Assembly: GCA_021732845.1 (NCBI GenBank) | Contig: JAKFUF010000008.1 | Location: forward strand, 1 to 64,000 | Direction: 5' to 3' | Source of the DNA: Planctomycetaceae bacterium | GTDB lineage: Bacteria > Planctomycetota > Planctomycetia > Planctomycetales > Planctomycetaceae | DNA: 64,000 nt | Shown here: one piece after another, positions 1-7,457 of the stretch | Position numbering within the stretch: the stretch's first letter is position 1 | Layout: the number at the start of each line of letters is the position of its first letter | The notes under the pieces: generated by a model | The model's input: the letters and a program-made list of their open reading frames with translations, nothing else | What the model was told of the DNA's origin: nothing | Database searches by the model: none | Program-made: the position numbers and the translations under genes

Positions 1-123
1 AGCGCCATCCTGCAGCTCCGCGGAGACTGCCTGAGCAGCATCCACACCCTCGACGAATTCTGGACCCGCCGGGAAGCCGCGGCCACAGGCCAAAGAACCT
101 ACCACAAGTCAACATCAGCCTGA
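1..123 (+). CDS. C-terminal end of an unidentified protein, cut by the window edge
   Basis: Frame 1 is open from the first base to a TGA at 121-123 and encodes the last 40 residues of a protein whose body lies upstream of the window. The visible part contains no motif I recognise. It is mixed polar and charged (Asp-Glu-Phe-Trp, then Arg-Arg-Glu), with no transmembrane segment. It could also be chance open frame, because the neighbouring sequence up to 1.3 kb is made of gene remnants. Confidence 0.35.
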   Translation, partial: SAILQLRGDCLSSIHTLDEFWTRREAAATGQRTYHKSTSA

Positions 124-169
124 GGGAAGATTAACAATCCTTGTCGTGCGCCCAAGCGGGTCTGACGTG

Positions 170-316
170 AATTCGTCCGATCCCGATTATGGCTTCACCG
201 CGCTCTTCTGGGCCAGTGCGCGTGGACACAAAAATGTGGTCAAATTCCTGCTGGCCCAACCCGACATCAAGCTCGATGCCGTCAACATTGATGGCGACAC
301 CGGCCAGCATTACTGA
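170..316 (+). pseudogene. Ankyrin-repeat remnant
   Basis: Frame 2 encodes about 48 residues ending at TGA 314-316. They fit one ankyrin repeat plus the start of the next: a Gly-Phe-Thr-Ala-Leu turn, Ala-Ser-Ala-Arg-Gly-His as the first helix, Val-Val-Lys-Phe-Leu-Leu as the second, then Asp-Gly-Asp-Thr opening another repeat. The frame is open further upstream without a credible start, and the sequence stops inside the second repeat. A working ankyrin protein needs several stacked repeats, so I read this as the leftover of a larger gene. A very short functional ORF starting at one of the upstream GTG codons is possible but unlikely. Confidence 0.55.
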
Positions 317-548
317 TGCCCCGACCCCACTTTGCGCTTGTACGCGTGAGGTGTGGCAGAGTCACCAAGCGGGCCTGCACCATGCCACTGTAGCCCTTGG
401 TCGCCTATGGTAATGTCGTCATTTGCTCCGACGCTGTGTCCGTTGCCTGTTCAGGGAGAGGCAGATGTTCTGGCCGAAATCAAAGCCACCGAAGCCGCGC
501 GTGTTTTGCGATCGCCTGCCAACATATGGCGTGGCTGAGGTGGGGCGG

Positions 549-1277
549 ATGTCAGAGGCGATGCGCACCGACGGCTTTGTCTTGATTCCCGGCGTGCTCA
601 CGATGGCCGAAGTGCAGGCGGCGCGGGACAAGATTGATGAGCTTGAGCCACGGCTGTGGGATTTCACGGGTTTGACAGACCATTACAAAAACGTGTTCAA
701 CCGCGACCCGTTCTGGCTGTCCTTCATCGACCGGCCCGGCGTGATTGACGTGGCCGAGGCCACACTCGGCGGCTAGTGTCACATCATCGGAGAAACCGCA
801 TGGCGCAGCCACCCCGGTCACCGTGGAGTCGGGTTGCACCTCGACTACCTGCCGATGGCGTGGCCCGAGCCGGGGATTCCGGATGCGGTCGACGTGCCGA
901 TGTTTCTCGGCACCGCCCACATCTATCTGAGTCCCCAACCCGCGGAGCTATGCCCGACGCACATCATTCCTGGGAGCCACCGGGCGGGGCGGAAACCGCA
1001 GCGGGGGGAACTGCATTGGAGTGGCCGGTTGCCGCAGCCCGTGTTGTGCAACGCCGGAGATGTCCTCTATTTCCGCAGCGACCTGTGGCACAGCGGCAGC
1101 GACAATACGACCGACGACCAGGTGCGTTACCTGTTGCAGGTCCACTACGGCCGCCGGGAAATGGCCCAGCACTTCGCTCCGTATCTGGAGTGGCGGTTCC
1201 ACCCGGAGGTGCTGTCCGCCGGCACGCCGCGGCAACTGCGGCTGCTCGGGGACCATGAGCCGGGAGCGTACGATTGA
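549..1277 (+). pseudogene. Phytanoyl-CoA dioxygenase (PhyH)-like gene interrupted by an in-frame TAG
   Basis: Read straight through, this frame gives a 242-codon protein of the PhyH family of Fe(II)/2-oxoglutarate oxygenases. The N-terminal part has the family's opening helix-strand (Asp-Gly-Phe-Val-Leu-Ile-Pro-Gly-Val-Leu). The C-terminal part has the iron ligands His-x-Asp (in His-Leu-Asp-Tyr-Leu-Pro) and a distal His (in Leu-Trp-His-Ser-Gly), followed by the arginine region that binds 2-oxoglutarate. A TAG at 774-776 lies between the halves, and the frame does not change, so this is a nonsense change rather than a frameshift. The stop falls before the iron site, so the short product would be inactive. 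The ATG at 549 is chosen because it immediately precedes the conserved start; an in-frame ATG at 423 adds sequence that looks unrelated. Functional readthrough cannot be excluded. Confidence 0.8.
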
Positions 1278-1410
1278 ACGCGTGCGGCGCAATCGAGAAT
1301 CAGTTTCATTGCCGTCTGGCGTCACGGATTCTCCGTGGCCTCATGGGGAAAATCAACCAGATTGGCCACAAGGCCCACGAGCAGAGGCGAACCTCGCCGA
1401 ACCGGCCCGC

Positions 1411-1773
1411 TCAGAGCTTTTGTTCCCTTCTGGAAGCCAGAGCGAGCTTCCGGACGAGCGCGTCAGGGATTGGCTGGCTCGGCGAGAAGGTGACGCCAGT
1501 CTTGGTGGACTTGAGCCCGGCTGCGGCAATGTCGTCGGCATGGGCCTGAATGGCGGCAGAAGCCAAATAGAGGCCGCACTGCTTGCTGAACGCTGCATAC
1601 CCGGCGACGATCGATTTTCCAATCCTGAACCCCGGCATCTTATAGGCGATGACTTCTTCGGCGTCAGGCAGTGCGCCCGCGAGTTGAGCGCGCAACTGAA
1701 CCAGTAGCGGGCGGAGGTTTTCAGGAGCCTCAGCGATGTAGGCGTCGTGATCAGCAAACATGGTCAGACCCAC
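1411..1773 (-). CDS. DUF1801 (YdhG-like) domain protein
   Basis: This 120-residue protein matches the DUF1801/YdhG fold. It has an N-terminal helix with Leu-Arg-Pro-Leu-Leu, the hallmark Ala-Glu-Glu-Val-Ile-Ala-Tyr-Lys-Met-Pro-Gly-Phe segment around residues 39-50, a Gly-x-Tyr-Ala-Ala-Phe strand with a Cys-Gly-Leu-Tyr segment, and a Pro-Ser-Gln-Pro-Ile-Pro C-terminal part. Its length is normal for the family. Members are small cytoplasmic proteins; the Bacillus homologue YdhG (FrdB-type) has been linked to iron delivery, but a function here cannot be assigned. It stands alone on the minus strand, between the broken PhyH gene and cysS, and no operon partner is evident. Confidence 0.85.
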   Translation of the reverse strand: MGLTMFADHDAYIAEAPENLRPLLVQLRAQLAGALPDAEEVIAYKMPGFRIGKSIVAGYAAFSKQCGLYLASAAIQAHADDIAAAGLKSTKTGVTFSPSQPIPDALVRKLALASRREQKL

Positions 1774-1848
1774 GCCTCCGTTGGCATGACATACAAGGCA
1801 AGCGTGCAGCAGGGGTGATCAGAATTTCGTCGGCAGCGGAAAATCGCG

Positions 1849-1877
1849 CACCGGACGGCTTGCGCCGTGCCGCTACA
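1849..1877. repeat. Solo half of a dispersed palindromic repeat (second, complete copy at 31966-32058)
   Basis: The 29 bases from caccggacggct to gccgctaca closely match the right arm of the inverted repeat at 31966-32058. Only one arm is present here, in the gap between the DUF1801 gene and the end of cysS. Confidence 0.6.
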
Positions 1878-1907
1878 TTTCTTGCTGCGGTCGCACCGAC
1901 GACGCCA

Positions 1908-3476
1908 CTACACATCCCGCCGCCAGGTCACGCTCTCCGGCCGGTCCTCCACAATCACCTTAAGGGCTTTGAGGCGGTCGCGGATCTTGTCGCTCATGCT
2001 CCAGTTCTTTGTGGTTCGCGCCTCGGCCCGCAGTTCGAGGATCAGCGACATCAGTTCGCCGGCGAACTGGTCGTCTGCGCCGGTCTTTTTCGGTGGCGGG
2101 GCGTTGAAGATGCCAAGCAGCGAGGAGAGTTCGCGAAACAGCGTCATCGCGGTGACGAATGCCGCCATCCCCGCCGGGCTGCCCTTGGCGGTTTCCAGCT
2201 TTTCGGCAGCCACGAGGCCGTTGATCGCCTTCCGCATTTCAAACAGCACGCCGATCGCGCCGCCGGTGTTGAAGTCATCGTCCATCGCATCCAGGAAGCG
2301 GTTGCGCAGTGCGGTGAGTTCCGTGAAGAACACCGCCGGATCGCCGCTCAGCTCGGTGGTTCCGCTGCGCAGTTGAGGCACGGCCAGTGTGAAATAGTCC
2401 CGCGTCGTGATCCTCTGAAACAGTTCAAACAGGCGGTAAAACCCTTCGAGGCTCTTGCCAGTCTCGGCAATGTTCTCGTCGTTGAAGTCAATCGGGCTGC
2501 GGTAGTGGGTCGCCAACAGGAAGAACCGCACCGTCTCCGGGGCATGCTTCAAAAACAGGTCCTTGACTGACGCCGCCCCCTTCGAGCCGGCGAGCTTGCC
2601 GGCCTCTTGGGCCTCTTTTTCGGCAAGCGCATCGGCCGGGCTGTCGCCGTGGCGGTCGTGCTGGCCACCGATCTTGCCGGCGGTCTTGCTGGACTGCATC
2701 AGGCCGTTGTGCAGCCAGTAGCGGGTGAACTTGTGGCCCGTGCAGCTTTCGGATTGTGCCAGTTCGTTTTCATGGTGCGGGAACATCAGGTCGAGCCCGC
2801 CGCCATGAATATCCAGCGTGGCCCCAATGTGCTTGAGGCTCATCGCCGAGCATTCGATATGCCAGCCCGGCCGGCCCTGTCCCCAGGGGCTGTCCCAGGC
2901 AGGCTCGTTGGGCTTGGAGCGCTTCCACAGGGCAAAGTCCGCCGGGCTCCGCTTGCGGTCGCTCGCCTCGACGCGCGTCCCCGCCATCATGTCCGCCACA
3001 TTGCGGTGGCTCAGCGCTCCGTAGTCCTCATCCTTCGAGACATCGAAGTAGACGTCGCCCTCCAGCGGATACGCATACCCCTTGTCGATCAGCGTCTGAA
3101 TCATCGACAGCATTTCGGGGATGTGCTCTGTCGCGTAGGGGAACAGGTCGACCGTATCGACACCCATCGTCTTGAGGTTGTCGAAGTAGTCCTGCGTCAT
3201 CTCCCGCGCCAGGGCATTGACCGTCGTGCCCTTCTCAGCCGCCTTCACGATCAGCTTGTCATCCACATCCGTGATGTTGATGACAAACTTCACCTTGTAG
3301 CCGCTGTAGGTCAGGTAACGCTTGACGGTGTCAAAGATTACCGGCCCGACCATGTGCCCGATATGCGCTGGCTTGTAGACCGTCGGTCCGCACAGGTACA
3401 TCCCCACCTGTCCGGGAACGACTGTCTGAAACTCTTCCTTCTGCCGGCTGAGGGTGCTGTAAACGCGAAGGGACAT
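1908..3476 (-). CDS. cysS: Cysteinyl-tRNA synthetase, KMSKS motif missing
   Basis: This class I synthetase charges tRNA-Cys in the cytoplasm. The 522 residues carry Cys-Gly-Pro-Thr-Val-Tyr (29-34), the HIGH-type motif His-Ile-Gly-His (38-41), and zinc ligands Cys29, Cys209, His234 and Glu238, at nearly the same numbers as the E. coli enzyme. The C-terminal anticodon-binding helices are present. The odd part is the second catalytic motif. Where Lys-Met-Ser-Lys-Ser-Leu-Gly is expected there is an inserted Ala/Glu/Lys-rich stretch of about 30 residues (261-293), then Lys-Leu-Ala-Gly-Ser-Lys-Gly (294-300). No second cysS is visible in the window. The gene follows ispF on the same strand after a 125-base gap, so co-transcription is plausible. 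The spacer holds AT-rich repeats of atttcaaatttca (about 3511-3550). Confidence 0.96.
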   Translation of the reverse strand: MSLRVYSTLSRQKEEFQTVVPGQVGMYLCGPTVYKPAHIGHMVGPVIFDTVKRYLTYSGYKVKFVINITDVDDKLIVKAAEKGTTVNALAREMTQDYFDNLKTMGVDTVDLFPYATEHIPEMLSMIQTLIDKGYAYPLEGDVYFDVSKDEDYGALSHRNVADMMAGTRVEASDRKRSPADFALWKRSKPNEPAWDSPWGQGRPGWHIECSAMSLKHIGATLDIHGGGLDLMFPHHENELAQSESCTGHKFTRYWLHNGLMQSSKTAGKIGGQHDRHGDSPADALAEKEAQEAGKLAGSKGAASVKDLFLKHAPETVRFFLLATHYRSPIDFNDENIAETGKSLEGFYRLFELFQRITTRDYFTLAVPQLRSGTTELSGDPAVFFTELTALRNRFLDAMDDDFNTGGAIGVLFEMRKAINGLVAAEKLETAKGSPAGMAAFVTAMTLFRELSSLLGIFNAPPPKKTGADDQFAGELMSLILELRAEARTTKNWSMSDKIRDRLKALKVIVEDRPESVTWRRDV

Positions 3477-3601
3477 CGTAGGCTCTGTTGTGAAGATTGA
3501 ACGTGGCTGCGAAATCTGAATTTCAAATTTCAGGTTTCAAATTTCACAGTAAAATGCTTTTATTCAGTGGTTGAAGAAATCTGGTGCATAGGCTTCTCGG
3601 C

Positions 3602-4096
3602 TTACTTGACGGCTCTCCGCAGCAGCACGATGGCATCGGCCGACATCGCCTCCTCCCGGCCGATCGGGCCGACGTGCTCGCCGGTTTTGGCCTTCATGTT
3701 GACGCAATCGAGCGGGAGTTGCACAAGTTCGGCCAGTCGTTGCCGGATCTGTAATTTGAAGGGTACGAGCTTGGGCCGCTGGGCGAAAATCGTGCAGTCG
3801 ACGTTCACCAGGGTCCAGCCCAGTTCACGCACGCGCTCCAGCGAGCGGGCGAAGAGCAGTGATGAGTCGATGCCGGCGTAGGCTGGATCGGTGTCTGGGA
3901 AGGCATCGCCGATGTCACCCAACCCGGCCGCTCCCAGAACGGCATCCGTCAGGGCATGCAGGAGAATGTCAGCGTCGCTGTGTCCCAGCAGGCCCTTTTC
4001 GAACTCGATCCGCACGCCTCCGAGCCACAGCTCTCGTCCGGCGACGAGCCGATGGGTGTCGTGTCCCAGGCCAATGCGAAAATCCGGTACATCCAT
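3602..4096 (-). CDS. ispF: 2-C-methyl-D-erythritol 2,4-cyclodiphosphate synthase
   Basis: IspF is the fifth enzyme of the non-mevalonate isoprenoid pathway. It cyclises CDP-methylerythritol 2-phosphate with loss of CMP, as a cytoplasmic homotrimer. The 164-residue length is typical. Zinc ligands are visible as Asp13 and His15 (in Gly-His-Asp-Thr-His) and His47 (in Asp-Ile-Leu-Leu-His-Ala-Leu), together with His-Ser-Asp-Ala-Asp (39-43) and the late Lys-Thr-Gly-Glu loop that holds the diphosphate. It is upstream of cysS on the same strand. In many bacteria ispF sits close to cysS, which supports both calls. Confidence 0.97.
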   Translation of the reverse strand: MDVPDFRIGLGHDTHRLVAGRELWLGGVRIEFEKGLLGHSDADILLHALTDAVLGAAGLGDIGDAFPDTDPAYAGIDSSLLFARSLERVRELGWTLVNVDCTIFAQRPKLVPFKLQIRQRLAELVQLPLDCVNMKAKTGEHVGPIGREEAMSADAIVLLRRAVK

Positions 4097-4697
4097 GAAC
4101 GTGGCTCAGGTGAGCATCCGCCGTGTCTCACTCGGCGCGGACTCATAAAGAGTGATCTCCGCCGGGCGGCGGGAATTGCTGCGAATGATAGTCCGCGGCA
4201 AGGGAACTGACAACGGGAAGCATTTGCCGTTATGCCGTGTCGGCTGGCTCAATGTTGACGCATCTGGCACGGTGCCATCGCCTGCTGACACCCAACGACT
4301 TCATCTCATTGCGTGACTCAGGTGCATCTGTCGCGGATCCGTTCGCTGGGAAATCCGGTTCGGCATTACCGTATCTGTGTTTGCGGCGGTTCTGCCATCA
4401 ATGAACTCGCTGCTACGATCCGGTCTATCGGCTGAAGGCGATGGCACGTTCGTCGTGTTGGAGTTTTTTTATGCTTCAATCTGGCGAATGACGGAGAGGG
4501 GGAGCTATAGTGAATGGGTTGACCTGCACTGAGCCGCAATTTTGGCGGGCTGGCGGTGACCATGTTGAATGGTTGTCCCATCTTTGCCGAACGTGCGGTC
4601 CTCCCTCAACGCCTGGGAGTTTTGATGGGAATCCCGCGCCGGGAACACTCTTCAAAACTCTTCCCGCCTTAATGTTCGAGACGAGAGGCTGAGTTTT
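4097..4697. other. Divergent intergenic region between ispF and the cytochrome-WD40 gene
   Basis: These 601 bases carry no convincing gene in any frame. They must hold the promoters for ispF-cysS (minus) and for the secreted cytochrome gene (plus). A segment at about 4328-4351 (ctgtcgcggatccgttcgctgg) resembles the core of the hairpin repeats at 14313-14454 and may be a decayed copy. No clear -35/-10 pair or riboswitch fold was found. Confidence 0.5.
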
Positions 4698-6863
4698 ATG
4701 CATCGCCTGCGACCCTCCCTGGTGTGCTTGTGTGCCGCATTTGTCTGCCAGATGAGTCTGCTGTCCCTGCGGGCGCAGGAGGCGGCCCCGGCCACAGCCG
4801 ACCCGGCCGTACTCGCCAAGGTTGAAGCCACGGAGAAGGTGTTTGCAGAAGTTCAAATTCGAAAAGTGGCGGCAGAGAAGGTCGTCGCCGAAGCTCAGAC
4901 GCGTCTAAAGGCGGCCGCCCAGCAGGTCGCCAAGGCCAAGGCCGACACGGCCAAGGCCACGGGCGAACTCGCCCCGATCGATAAAATGCTGGCGGAGAAG
5001 GTGGCCGTGGTCACCAAGGCCACCGAGGACGCCAAGCCGGTGGTGAAGGCTTATGCAGACGCCCAGGCCGCGGAAAAGGTCACCGTCGATGCGAAAGCCG
5101 CCGCCGACAAGCTCGTCGTGGACAGCGCGGCCATTGCCAAGGCGGTTGTTGATACAGCCGCTGCCGCCAAGTCCGCCGCGGAGAAAGCGCCTGGCCATCA
5201 GGCGATTGCCGAACTGAAGGCCCTCGCCGACAAAGTCACGGCAGCCACGGCTGTCGAGGCTCAGGCTGCGGTGACGAAGGCCGCCACCGCGGCGACGGCT
5301 GTGACCACCGCCGCCGCCGCCACGAAGGCCGCCAATGAAAAGCTGGTCGCCGCCCAAAAAGTAATCACCGATGCCCAGGCGGCCGCCACCGCGATTGAAC
5401 CGATGGTCGCGGCGGCCAAGGCCAAGATTGCCGCCGCCACGGAAGTTGTGAAGCAGATGGAAGCCGCGCTGGCTGTCGTGCAGACGGAAGTCAACACGCA
5501 CGCCACCGCCCTGGCGACCATCGACACCGAATCCACCACTGCCCTCAAAGCCCATGAGGAAGCTCTCGGCGGGGCGGGCAAACTGGTGTTGTTCTCCAAG
5601 CAGGTCGCACCGGTCTTCATCAAGCGATGTCTCGCCTGCCACAACGCCCAGACGGCCAAAGGCCGCTACAACATGGACTCGTATGTCGGGGTGATGAAAG
5701 GTGGCGAGCAGGGCGACACGCTGATTCCGAAAGACGTGGATACTTCCAATCTGATCGCCATGATTGAAGACGGCACCATGCCGAAGGATGCTGATCCGCT
5801 CACCAAGGACGAGATCGCTGCGGTGAAGCAGTGGGTGCTCAATGGAGCCCGTCTTGACGCCGGCCTGAAGCCCGAAGCGCAGTTGGTGACCATCGTCCCC
5901 AAACTGCCACAGCCGACCGCACCTGAAAGCTATCGCGTGCCAGTGCCGATCACTGCTGTCGCCTGGAGCCCGGACGGCAACACGCTGGCCTCGTCTGGCT
6001 ATCACGAAGTGATCCTGTGGAACCCCAATGACGGGGCTCTGGTTCGCCGGATCACGAATGTCGCCGAACGGACGCACGACCTGAAGTTCAACGCCGATGG
6101 CACCCTGCTCGCCGTGGCTTCCGGAACACCCGGCCAGATGGGTGAAGTGAAGCTGTTCAACCCCGCCGACGGCTCGCTCGTCCGCGATCTGATGACGACC
6201 AACGATGCGGTGTTCGGCGTGGCGTTCAGCCCCGACGGCAAGAAACTGGCCACCTGCAGTGCCGACCGTTCGATTCGCATTTTCGATATGGCGACCTTCG
6301 CTCAGGAACGGCTGATTGAAGACCATGCCGACTGGGTGATGGACATCGCCTGGTCTCCCGATGGGGCCAAGCTCGCTTCTGCCAGCCGCGACAAGACATC
6401 CAAGGTATTCGACGCGAAAACGGGTGAGTCGCTGGTCACCTTCCCGGGCCACAGTGAAGTTGTCTATGGTGTTGCGTTCTCACCCGATGGAACGCAGGTG
6501 CTGACCAGCGGCCGCGACAACCGCGTCCGGGCGTGGAACCCCACGAACGCCGCCCAGGTGCGAGAAATCGGCGGCTTCGGCGGCGAAGTCTACCGCGTTG
6601 TTGTGACTCCCGACGGCCGCCTGTTCACCTGCAGCGCCGACAAAACCGCCCGCGAACACAAAGTCGCCGACGGTGCCGCTGTCCGGAGCTTCGCCGGTCA
6701 CCAAGACTGGATCTACAGCGTCGCCTTCAACCCCGCCACCAAGCGGCTGGCCACGGGAAGCTGGGACGGCGAAGTCCGCGTTTGGAACGCCGAAGACGCC
6801 AAGGGGATGACAACCTTCGTGGCCGCCCCCGGCTTCAAAAGCCCCATGACTGCCGCCAAGTAG
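4698..6863 (+). CDS. Secreted planctomycete-type cytochrome c with coiled-coil stalk and WD40 propeller
   Basis: The 721-residue protein opens with a signal peptide (cut near residue 27 at Leu-Arg-Ala-Gln). Next come about 250 residues built almost only of Ala, Lys, Glu, Val and Thr in heptad-like order, as expected for a long coiled-coil. A planctomycete cytochrome c domain follows: Cys-Leu-Ala-Cys-His at 311-315 is a CxxCH haem site, and Gly-Thr-Met-Pro supplies a likely axial Met. The last 300 residues are WD40 blades with recurring Ser-Pro-Asp-Gly turns. It is probably exported and membrane- or wall-associated, with a redox role I cannot specify. The start has an aggctgag ribosome site. 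The neighbouring PPC-domain gene at 7458 may belong to the same system. Confidence 0.9.
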   Translation: MHRLRPSLVCLCAAFVCQMSLLSLRAQEAAPATADPAVLAKVEATEKVFAEVQIRKVAAEKVVAEAQTRLKAAAQQVAKAKADTAKATGELAPIDKMLAEKVAVVTKATEDAKPVVKAYADAQAAEKVTVDAKAAADKLVVDSAAIAKAVVDTAAAAKSAAEKAPGHQAIAELKALADKVTAATAVEAQAAVTKAATAATAVTTAAAATKAANEKLVAAQKVITDAQAAATAIEPMVAAAKAKIAAATEVVKQMEAALAVVQTEVNTHATALATIDTESTTALKAHEEALGGAGKLVLFSKQVAPVFIKRCLACHNAQTAKGRYNMDSYVGVMKGGEQGDTLIPKDVDTSNLIAMIEDGTMPKDADPLTKDEIAAVKQWVLNGARLDAGLKPEAQLVTIVPKLPQPTAPESYRVPVPITAVAWSPDGNTLASSGYHEVILWNPNDGALVRRITNVAERTHDLKFNADGTLLAVASGTPGQMGEVKLFNPADGSLVRDLMTTNDAVFGVAFSPDGKKLATCSADRSIRIFDMATFAQERLIEDHADWVMDIAWSPDGAKLASASRDKTSKVFDAKTGESLVTFPGHSEVVYGVAFSPDGTQVLTSGRDNRVRAWNPTNAAQVREIGGFGGEVYRVVVTPDGRLFTCSADKTAREHKVADGAAVRSFAGHQDWIYSVAFNPATKRLATGSWDGEVRVWNAEDAKGMTTFVAAPGFKSPMTAAK

Positions 6864-6940
6864 GGTGTGTGCAGCATCGCGAAACACACCACGGGCGTCT
6901 GGCCGCGTGGTGTGTTGCACGACTCCAAGCGACGCCCAAC

Positions 6941-7192
6941 GTGAACGCATTCTACGTGACGAACGAAAGCACCGAAGATACGTTCGGTTACACCGACGAC
7001 CTTCAAGAGGCAATCCAGATTGCGATTGATGTCGCGAGAACAGGGGCAGTCGGAGATCTCGTACTGGTAGAATCGCGCGCAGGGAAAGGGGTCAAGCAGT
7101 TCGTGCTGACTTCTGAAGGCGTCGTGGACGAAAAAGATGTCGGTCAAACCGTGAGAGTCGACTTGGCATGTCCCGGTCTTTACCCCCCTTGA
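6941..7192 (+). CDS. Small hypothetical protein
   Basis: A GTG-initiated frame encodes 83 residues. Its composition is protein-like rather than a shadow of another frame: acidic N-terminal half (Asn-Glu-Ser-Thr-Glu-Asp), an amphipathic helix Leu-Gln-Glu-Ala-Ile-Gln-Ile-Ala-Ile-Asp, then alternating strands ending in Pro-Gly-Leu-Tyr-Pro-Pro. It has no signal peptide or membrane segment, and I recognise no family. No strong ribosome site precedes the GTG. It overlaps the next ORF by 25 bases, and both sit within the 6861-7446 inverted repeats. Confidence 0.45.
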   Translation: MNAFYVTNESTEDTFGYTDDLQEAIQIAIDVARTGAVGDLVLVESRAGKGVKQFVLTSEGVVDEKDVGQTVRVDLACPGLYPP

Positions 7193-7404
7193 TTCGGCGT
7201 GCGGCGATCGCATTTGCGGCGGTCTACCCCTTCGAAGTCGCCATTCTGCTAACCCTTCGGTTTACAACATCCCTGGTGGGATCTGAAAACTGGCCGGAGT
7301 TGGTGTACGGTCCTGCCATTACAAACGTCTGTGTGTTGCTGATGATGTCGGGCGCGGTCTGGTTGGGAGATTGGCCGTGGCCCGAAGAGTGCCGCCCAAA
7401 TTGA
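7168..7404 (+). CDS. Small hypothetical membrane protein
   Basis: This 78-residue frame predicts two hydrophobic helices, roughly residues 10-30 (Ala-Ile-Ala-Phe-Ala-Ala-Val-Tyr-Pro-Phe) and 46-66 (Tyr-Gly-Pro-Ala-Ile-Thr-Asn-Val-Cys-Val-Leu-Leu), with a positive N-terminus and a short polar tail. It starts inside the 3' end of the preceding small ORF (25-base overlap), as in translationally coupled pairs. The family is not recognised. It may be real because the hydrophobic pattern is clean, but codon evidence is thin. Confidence 0.4.
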   Translation: MSRSLPPLIRRAAIAFAAVYPFEVAILLTLRFTTSLVGSENWPELVYGPAITNVCVLLMMSGAVWLGDWPWPEECRPN

Positions 7405-7457
7405 TGTCGACAGACTACGATGGTGTGTTGCGCTCCACACACCCTACGGAGAATTCG

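Larger units (their letters stand above)
6861..7446. repeat. Inverted repeats with inner hairpins bracketing two tiny ORFs
   Basis: TAGGGTGTGTGCAGC at 6861-6875 is repeated in inverse at 7432-7446 with one mismatch in 15. Each end can itself fold: GGTGTGT (6864-6870) pairs with ACACACC (6884-6890), and GGTGTGT (7422-7428) pairs with ACACACC (7437-7443). A further perfect 11-base stem, 6883-6893 with 6906-6916, lies just after the stop of the cytochrome gene, whose TAG is part of the left repeat. The stem could also act as a terminator, although no T-run follows it. Confidence 0.6.
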
